Below the pieces are notes generated by a model. It did no database searches. It was not told the DNA's origin and saw nothing but the letters and a program-made list of their open reading frames with translations. A program made the position numbers and the translations under genes. Of a stretch of 64,000 bases of DNA, positions 57,230-64,000 are shown one piece after another. This DNA comes from CAVYHX01 sp963768415 (GTDB lineage: Bacteria > Pseudomonadota > Gammaproteobacteria > UBA9214), in assembly GCA_963768415.1 (NCBI GenBank), contig CAVYHX010000007.1, forward strand, positions 4,105-68,104. Reading direction: 5' to 3'. Position 1 is the stretch's first letter; every line of letters starts with the position of its first letter.

Positions 57230-59037
57230 TCAGATAGGGCGCGTTGCCGTGTTCAGCCAATCTCGTGCACTATCCGAAAGCCGCGAGATCAGTTTTTCGC
57301 GCACATCGTGGTGGTATCCGTTTAACCAGTTACGCTCGGACTTGGACAGCATTTCAGGTTCTATCAGGCGCAGATCAATCGGCGTAAGGTCAGCGTTTCG
57401 AAATCAAGTTGGTCGCGCGCGTCGCCCATTTCGGCGGCCTCACGGACAACGATCAGGTTTTCAATGCGAATACCAAACGCACCTTCGCGGTAGTATCCGG
57501 GCTCGTTTGACAGGATCATTCCGGGTTCCAAGGGGGACTTCGGACATCCGAGAAATGCGCTGCGGACCCTCGTGCACACTAAGGAAAACCCCGACGCCGT
57601 GGCCGGTTCCATGATCATAATCAAGGCCCGCACGCCAAAGCGGAGCCCGCGCCAGTGCATCCAGATCGCGCCCGGCAAGCCGCGCGGGAAAGCGCGCACA
57701 TGAGATCGCGATCATGCCCTGAAGCACGCGCGTGAAGCAGGCGCGGTGCTCATCTGTCGGCGCTTCCGACGACTATCGTGCGCGTGATATCGGTTGTCCC
57801 GTCGCTATATTGTCCACCGGAATCAACAAGATAGAGCTCACCGGGCAGGATGGCGCGGTTTGTGCCCTCGGTCACCCGGTAATGGCACATCGCGCGCGTT
57901 TGGCCCGGCACCCGAGATATGGTGTCGAAGGAAATATCGTGCAACGCATTGGTCGCCCGACGAAACCCCTCCAGGGATTTCGCGGCGTCAATTTCGGTCA
58001 ACGCGCCGCTTGGGGCCTGTTCGTCAAACCACGACAGAAATTCGACCATCGCAGCGCCGTCGCGCAGATGCGCCCCGCGCGTGGCGGCGATCTCGGCGTC
58101 TGTCTTGCAGGCTTTTGGCAGTATGCAGGGATCTTCCGCCTCGACGATCTCAATACGCTTCCACGTCCGTCCAACACAGCCCGTACCGCTTCGGGCGCTG
58201 ACGCCGGATCAAGCTGTATCGTACCCGATCAGCGTCTGAAGATAGGCGGCCAAACCGTCGTAGGGATGAAGCGAGACATCGCTGCCCAAATGCGCGATAA
58301 CGGCCTCGTCAGCCGTGGCGTTCGTGAAAAAGGCAACCTCGCCAGAGCTATGCAAGACCGCAAACCCCTGCGCCAGTGGATTGCGAGGAATGTCACTGCC
58401 GCGAATATTCAGCAGCCAGCAAATCGAATCCGGCAAGCGTCAGAACGACCGCGTCGCTCCCTTGAGCCTTCAGATCAGCCGCGAGACGTTTGCGCTTATC
58501 AGCACTGCTTTCACCGGCGACTTCAACGGAATGGACCAAAAGTGGCGCTTTCGGCCGGCCCGGGCGATTGTCCCAAATCGCGTCGACAAGGTTTGGCGTC
58601 ATAACAAGCGAAACACCGGCAGCTTTCCAATGCCGCGCGCAATCCACGCACCTCTGTTACCGTGTGCAACCACGGATCAATACCGACTTTATTGCGTTTT
58701 TTCAGAGTACTTGACCAGCCATGGCCCAAGCTTGATTTCGGGCCAGTGGACCGGTGTGAATTCGTCCGCGACCTGAGATTTGACCTGCACCCGATAGCGG
58801 CCGTCGATGAAAACGCCCGCCACGTCCTGCGTAATCGCTGCGAACCCCGCCGAACCGGTGAACCCCGTCAACCATGCCAGCCGCTCATCGCAAGGGGCGA
58901 CGTATTCGCCCTGATGCGCATCGGCGCGCGGCACCACGAAACGCATCAACACCAGCCGCTGCCATCTGTGCGCGCAGCGCTTTCAAGCGCGGAGGGCCCT
59001 GATCGGGCGATGACGTTGCCTCGAATGACTGAAACAT
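57230..59037 (-). CDS. Aminopeptidase P family (M24B) protein, frameshifted
   Basis: About 602 residues, the usual size of the three-domain bacterial aminopeptidase P. Start MFQSFEATSSPDQGPPRLKA at ATG 59037; a shift near 58955 leads to FVVPRADAHQGEYVAPCDER and LTGFTGSAGFAAI. Metal-binding motifs in the catalytic domain are LYLVDSGGQYSDGTTDITRT (two Asp), HGTGHGVGVFLSVHEGP (His) and MILSNEPGYYREGAFGIRIE (Glu). The C-terminal tail NADLTPIDLRLIEPEMLSKS ends at TGA 57230-57232. It cleaves N-terminal residues before proline. The ATG overlaps the cobT stop (TAATG), so it is in the cobalamin operon by position only. Confidence 0.85.
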
Positions 59038-60920
59038 TAATAGTCCTTTTTTCGACGGCCTTCATCCGGGCACGCGAGCGAGGATTGCTGTCAAACAGAG
59101 CAGCAAGCTGCTCGGTCATCGCGCCGGCAAGTTGCTCGACGTCGGTAATGGTCACCGCGCGCGCGTAATACCGCGTCACATCGTGGCCGATACCGATCGC
59201 CAAAAGCTCGACGGCTTTGCGTTTTTCGATCATCGTCGATGACGTCGCGAAGATGCTTTTCGAGGAAGTTCGCCGGGTTCACGGAAAGCGTGGAATCATC
59301 CACCGGCGCGCCGTCAGAAATCACCATCAGGATTTTGCGCGCTTCGCGCCGTCCCGCAATCGACGGAACGCCCATTCAAGCGCTTCGCCGTCGATGTTTT
59401 CCTTCAGCAGACCTTCTTTCATCATAAGACCAAGGTTCGTCCGTGACCGACGCCACGGTGCATCGGCGCTTTTGTAAACGATATGGCGCAGGTCGTTCAG
59501 ACGACCGGGCAGTTGCGGCGGCCTTCTTGAAGCCATGCTTCGCGCGATTGCCCGCCTTTCCAGGCGCGCGTCGTAAAGCCCAGAATTTCGACCTTCACGT
59601 TGCATCGCTCGAGCGTTCGCGCCATCACATCGGCGCAGATCGCAGCAATTGAAATCGGCCGCCCGCGCATCGAACCGGAATTGTCCAGCAACAGTGTGAC
59701 GACCGTGTCGCGGAACTCCACGTCTGTTTCCTGCTTGTAGGCCAGCGGGATCGTCGGGTTCGCAATGATGCGAGCCAGGCGCGCCGCATCGAGAATGCCT
59801 TCTTCAAGATCGAACTGCCAACTGCGGTTCTGCTGCGCCATAAGACGGCGCTGCAACTTGTTGGCCAAGACGGCTGACGGCCCCTTTCAAGCGGGTCCAG
59901 TTGCTGATCCAGATAGGCACGCAAGACGCTCAAGTTCTGCTGGTTCTGCAAGGTCTTCGGCTTTGATCTCTTCGTCGAACTCTGTTGAGAAGACGGTGTA
60001 ATTCGGATCTGCGTCGCTGATTGGCGCAAGCGGCGGCGGCTCCATCTCGGACTCGCCATCGGGCATCTCGGCCTCTTCGCCCGTCTCCATGTCGGACATG
60101 TCGTCCATCGAGATCTGAGCCTGGCTCGGGATCCTGCTCGGCATCCTGACTTTGCTCGGGTGAAGCGTCGGACGCGTCTTCTTCGCCTCCCTGATCCTCG
60201 CCGTGAGCATCCGGGTTTTCGTCGTCTTCAGCACTTTCGTCGGACTGATCGTCCTGCTCGGGATCGTCCAAGTCCGGGTCGTCGCCCAACTGGTCGCCGT
60301 ACCCGAGATCGCTGATGACCTGACGCGTGAATCGCGCGAATGCGGACTGATCTTTCAGCACGTCGCCAAGGTCGTCCAGCGTGCCGCCGGCCTGTTCTTC
60401 AATGAAACCCGCGCCACAATTCCAGACGTTGTCGGCGCCTTCCGGAAGCGGGCGTCCGGTCGCCAGATGTCGCACCAGATACCCGGCAGCCACGGCAAGC
60501 GGCGCCTCCGAGGATTCGCGGATTTGCGCATAGCCACGCCGTTGCGCATCGTGTGCGATCCGGGCGTCGATGTTGCCGGCGGTTCCGGGCATATCGTGGG
60601 CACCGACGGCTTCGCATCGCGCGACCTCCATGGCCTCGTAAATGTCGCGAGCCATTTCGCCGTCGGGGGCGAATTTCGTGTGGGTCGCCTCGTTATGATA
60701 GCGTCGACGTAGCGCGTAGCCATCCGCAGTACCACGCGCCAGAAGCACCTCTTCCAAGGTCATGCGACGCGTCACTTGCGGAAGTCGAACGCCTTCCTGG
60801 TTCATGCCCGGCGGATCGACCGTAAAACTGACGCCCAAGTCCGGGTCATTGGCCATGACCTTGGTGGCCTCAGCAAGGGCCTTTTTGAACGGATCTGCGG
60901 GATTATCGTTGCTTTGTCAT
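59037..60920 (-). CDS. cobT: Cobaltochelatase subunit CobT, frameshifted
   Basis: About 628 residues from ATG 60920 (MTKQ...NPADPFKKALAEA). The central region has VTRRMTLEEVLLARGTADGY, AAGYLVRHLATGRPLPEGAD, then a long acidic stretch rich in Asp and Glu (YGDQLGDDPDLDDPEQDDQ). The C-terminal VWA domain has the MIDAS LLLDNSGSMRGRPISI. Shifts occur near 60900, 60120, 59900, 59500 and 59240. The stop TAA overlaps the next ATG. CobT and CobS form the AAA-VWA ring partners of CobN, inserting cobalt into hydrogenobyrinic acid a,c-diamide in aerobic cobalamin synthesis. Confidence 0.87.
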
Positions 60921-61004
60921 GCGGTACACCGATCCAAGCGCCGAAGGCGACGTGGGCCGCTTCGGTTCAGGATTTGTACAGCAAGTAACCCGACTGAATG
61001 CACA

Positions 61005-61991
61005 TTACACTGCGACGCTTGCAGCACTCTCCGGCAGTTCCTCATCGAAACAGCGCTGAAAGAACTCGGCCACTGTTTGACGCTCAAGTTCGTCGCACTT
61101 GTTGAGGAACGTCAGGCGGAAAGCATAGCCGATCGAGCGTAGAATTTCCGCATTCTGCGCCCATGCGATTACACTTCTGGGGCTCATCACCGTCGAAAGA
61201 TCACCGTTCATGAAATGCTGTCCGCGTAAGGTCGGCGACGTTGACCATCTGACTGATAATCTTGCGCCCGCGCTCGGTGTTATAGTGCGGCGCTTTCGAC
61301 AGCACGATCGCACATTCTGCGTCGTGGCTGAGGTAGTTGAGCGTCGCAACAAGTGTCCAGCGGTCCATTTGGGCTTGGTTGATCTGTTGCGTTCCGTGAT
61401 AAAGACCGGTCGTGTCACCAAGGCCGATCGTGTTGGCGGTGGCAAAAAGGCGGAAATACGGATGAGGATCGATGACTTCGTTTTGATCCAGCAGGGTCAG
61501 CTTGCCGTCAATTTCGAGAACACGCTGGATCACAAACATAACGTCTGCGCGACCGGCGTCGTATTCGTCGAACACGATTGCCGTCGGATTGCGTAAAGCC
61601 CAAGGCAAGGATACCTTCTTGAAATTCGGTATACTGCATGCCCTTGTCGACCTTGATCTGATCCTTACCGATCAGATCGATCCGACTGATGTGGCTATCA
61701 AGGTTAACCCGCACACATGGCCAGTTCAATCGCGCCGCCACCTGTTCGATGTGGGTTGATTTACCTGTTCCGTGGTAGCCTTGGATAAGAACTCTGCGAT
61801 TATATTGAAAGCCCGGCAAGAATCGCCAGCGTTGTATCTGGATCAAATTTATAAGTTGGATCAATTTCTGGCACGCGCTCGTTTGATTCGTAGAACCCGC
61901 GTACTTTCATGTCACTGTCTATGCCGAATACATCGCGAACATCGATATCTTCGGTTGGCTTAGCATCGGTGTCTATCCGCGTATAATCCAT
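61005..61991 (-). CDS. cobS: Cobaltochelatase subunit CobS, AAA+ ATPase, frameshifted
   Basis: 329 codons by span, the expected CobS length. Start MDYTRIDTDAKPTEDIDVRD at ATG 61991. The Walker A motif is VLIQGYHGTGKSTHIEQVA, Walker B AIVFDEYDAGRADVMFVIQR. Sensor block YFRLFATANTIGLGDTTGLY and the C-terminal LTFLNKCDELERQTVAEFFQ complete the family pattern. Shifts near 61830, 61600 and 61210 each cost or add one base. It forms a hexameric ring that, with CobT, drives ATP-dependent cobalt insertion by CobN. The upstream small ORF stop overlaps its ATG (TAATG). Confidence 0.87.
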
Positions 61992-62175
61992 TACCAGTCC
62001 TTAATTTTTTTAACAATAGCGCCAAGCTGGTCTGGATTTCGACGTGCCTGATAATCAGCGCCGTTGCAAGGGGTTGGCAGGTTCGCAGATGCGATTCCTT
62101 TTTTGGTGTGGTTTACGGATTGCGCGGCGTTTGCCGACACCGTCATCGTCGGTGATGGGCCTTTTTAGCGCTCAT
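61991..62175 (-). CDS. Small protein upstream of cobS, probably frameshifted
   Basis: About 60 residues if one or two single-base errors are bridged. ATG 62175 gives MSAKK; a second frame reads ITDDDGVGKRRAIRKPHQKR, then NRICEPANP; a third reads CNGADYQARRNPDQLGAIVK and ends KKIKDW with TAA at 61991-61993, overlapping the cobS ATG. The last frame alone is open from ATG 62146 (MTVSANAAQSVNHTKKG). The basic stretch and the coupling to cobS support a real gene, but I know no family for it. Low confidence in exact boundaries. Confidence 0.4.
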
Positions 62176-62293
62176 TATCAGTTTATTGCGGTGCGTTTCC
62201 TGAATTTTTGCCAAAGGATAGGCGAAAGGCCTTTTTTGGCGCATCTTCTTGCGGCAGATCAGTTCCATGCGTGCTTTGCCGCCAATTTCGATC
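62176..62293. other. Intergenic region after the chemoreceptor gene
   Basis: Contains GCCAAAGGATAGGCGAAAGG followed by CCTTTTTTGGC, a T-rich hairpin that may end transcription in either direction. No gene. Confidence 0.35.
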
Positions 62294-64000
62294 CTATTCG
62301 GCCGCCATTTTGGACGCATGGCTTTCAGGGGCACGGTCGAGATTGAAACGGCGGACAAGACTTTGCATGACGTTCGATTGCCCACCGCGCCCGCGCCGCT
62401 TCCCGGCTTTCATCGGCAAGTGCTTCATTTCTTGCGTGATCGCATCCATTTGGTGAACGGCGCTTGCAACTTCTGTCACGCCGGCGGCCTGCGCTTGCGC
62501 GCGGTTCGTTAAGCCCGTCCATCGTCGCTGACATGGCCACGACGCCTTTTACGACGTCATTCAGTGTGTTGCCGGTCCGTTCGACAAATTCAACGCCGCG
62601 CTCAACTTGCGACACGATCTGGTCGATAAGTGCCTTAATGTCTCGCGAGGCGTCGCCGGACCGTTGCGCCAATGCGCGGACCTCGGTCGCGACGACCCCA
62701 TAACTTTTGCCTGCTTCGCCGCTCTTGCGGCTTCGAGCGATGCGTTGAGGGCAAGCAAGTTGGTTTGGTAGGCGATGCTGTCCATTACAGCCACGACGTC
62801 TTTGATTTTTTCGGATGCCCCTTTGATGTCCGTCATTGCCGAAACCGAGGCGCCCATGGCCTGACCTGCTTTATTCACGCGTTCGGTTGCTGTTTTTGCG
62901 ATCGCTGATGATTTACGCGCGGATTTCGCACTGGATTGCACAGAAGTAGACAGCTCCTTCATGGCGGCGCTGGTTTCCTCAAGGGCAGCGGCCTGCGTTT
63001 CAGCCCGTGACGAAAGATCATTCGCCTGACATTCCATTTGGTCAGAGCGTGAGCCGATTTCGTCGCATTGCTGAGAGATTCTCGAACTATCTCGCCCAGG
63101 GTAACCGTTGTGTCGTCAATCGCCTTTTGAAGATGGTAAAAATGCCCGTGGCAAGTCCCGTTCATCCGATCCGTCAAATCACCGCTGGCAATGCTTGCAC
63201 GCACGCGGGCAGTCTCTTTCGATACTTGTTTCGACACTTTCGACAAGCGCGTTCACAGAAGTCGCAATTCCGTCAAGATCTGCTTGGCCAAATGTACGGT
63301 CAATGCGTTGCAAAAAAAGCCCCGTTTGCAGCAGCCCTGACGACGCCGCCAAGCCCTGAAGAGAGATCGCGAATGATGTCCTCACGCTGGCGCTCCATCG
63401 CCACTTGTCGCTCGACACCGGCGATCCGGTCTTTCTCCAGATGTTGTTCGCGCAGCCGTTCCTCCTCAGCTTCTTTCGCTTCGCAGATCGTCCTGAAACT
63501 GTCGCGTCTCAATTGCCTTCGTTCGAAAAACCTCAATACCGCGCGCCATATCTCCGATTTCCGTCTCAAGTTCCGCGCCGGCAATCTCAATTTCGTGCGT
63601 GCAGTGGCAAGGGCGTCCGTGTCCGCAACAGTTTGATCAATATCTCGGGAGTATTGTGGGAAATGCGTCTGGCAGACAGAAATAGGATCGCAAGCGCTGC
63701 AGCAATCGCGAGCCCCTGAATGCTGGCAAGAAGCACGGCATATTGCCGCTTTTTGGTCCAGATATTGGCCTGCTGCATTGACGCGTCATCATCCGAGTCC
63801 TGACGAGCCGGCTCATGGCCCCGGAAGTAAACATAAGACCCGTCGCAGCCTGACCGCGTTGTCCGGCGGTCGCTATCACCTTTGACTTCGCGTCCATAAA
63901 CCCCGCGAAATTCGCCTGCGCGACCTCAAAAAGGTCCAGATAGCGCTCGCTTTGCAGCGTTTTTTGGGGCGGTCGAAAGCCGTTTCAGCGCTTGCGCGCC
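62294..64000 (-). CDS. Methyl-accepting chemotaxis protein, cut by right edge, frameshifted
   Basis: The gene continues beyond 64000 at its 5' end. The visible N-terminal part has FMDAKSKVIATAGQRGQAAT in a presumed periplasmic domain and the membrane helix YAVLLASIQGLAIAAALAIL. A HAMP-like and coiled region with multiple frameshifts follows. The signalling domain shows VMDSIAYQTNLLALNASLEA (the conserved hairpin tip region) and KIKDVVAVMDSIAYQTNLLA; the C-terminus is ITEVASAVHQMDAITQE, then LVRRFNLDRAPESHASKMAA. The stop is at 62294. It senses an unknown ligand and controls CheA. Shifts occur at nearly every 150-300 bp. Confidence 0.8.

Noticed and set aside
62143..62385. Minus frame of 80 codons as an extra part of the chemoreceptor
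   Set aside because: The receptor's own end (LVRRFNLDRAPESHASKMAA) stops at 62294 in another frame.

Overview
This window looks like two different bacterial genomes joined near position 48.9-49.2 kb. Bases 1 to about 48,900 read as a gammaproteobacterium, possibly Chromatiales-like; that is inferred from an OxyR with cysteines at exactly 199 and 208, an Anbu/ATP-grasp/transglutaminase locus, a moxR-bat operon and GGCCGAAT..ATTCGGCC-type intergenic palindromes. From about 49,100 to 64,000 the gene set and intergenic signature are those of an alphaproteobacterium of the Rhodobacterales: Hsp20, a 780-residue double aldehyde dehydrogenase with DUF1272 and deoC, an alpha/beta-hydrolase-OsmC fusion, a ClC channel, DUF427, aminopeptidase P, cobT, cobS and a chemoreceptor. 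The join may be an assembly chimera or a transfer; the sequence alone cannot settle it. Many conserved genes on both sides carry single-base frameshifts, yet their overall lengths and start/stop overlaps match the intact families. I therefore read most frameshifts as uncorrected long-read errors and annotate full spans.

Layout, gamma part. 1-11.3 kb is an envelope lipid and polysaccharide region: a methyltransferase running off the left edge, a membrane sulfatase, a sulfotransferase remnant broken by an IS91-type transposase remnant, and a tight operon (exported protein, diacylglycerol-kinase-like enzyme, nucleotidyltransferase-like protein). Two paralogous glycosyltransferase-like genes then flank an ELM1-family gene, followed by an SGNH hydrolase and the remnant of another. 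11.5-19.6 kb holds stress and housekeeping genes: DUF2934, an mgtA remnant, a quinone-oxidoreductase-like MDR protein, dps divergent from oxyR, a hemerythrin gene with FNR-like and Fur-like sites, an alcohol dehydrogenase, TerC and an AI-2E family permease.

19.7-31.2 kb is the most distinctive locus. It contains a transglutaminase and an Anbu proteasome-like protease on the plus strand, facing a minus-strand array of transglutaminase, ATP-grasp/alpha-E fusion, transglutaminase/DUF2126 fusion, alpha-E and ATP-grasp genes. The parts suggest a peptide synthesis and degradation system. It is followed by phosphoglucomutase, a complete moxR-DUF58-DUF4381-batA-batBC-batD operon (33.8-41.2 kb), an MscS channel, a DUF2817 zinc peptidase-like protein and a large FG-GAP repeat lipoprotein.

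Alpha part. deoC, DUF1272 and the aldehyde dehydrogenase form a deoxyribose-5-phosphate to acetate unit. A small ORF, cobS, cobT and aminopeptidase P are consecutive on the minus strand with TAATG couplings at two joints; CobS and CobT are subunits of the aerobic cobaltochelatase. No tRNA, rRNA, CRISPR array or prophage was recognised.
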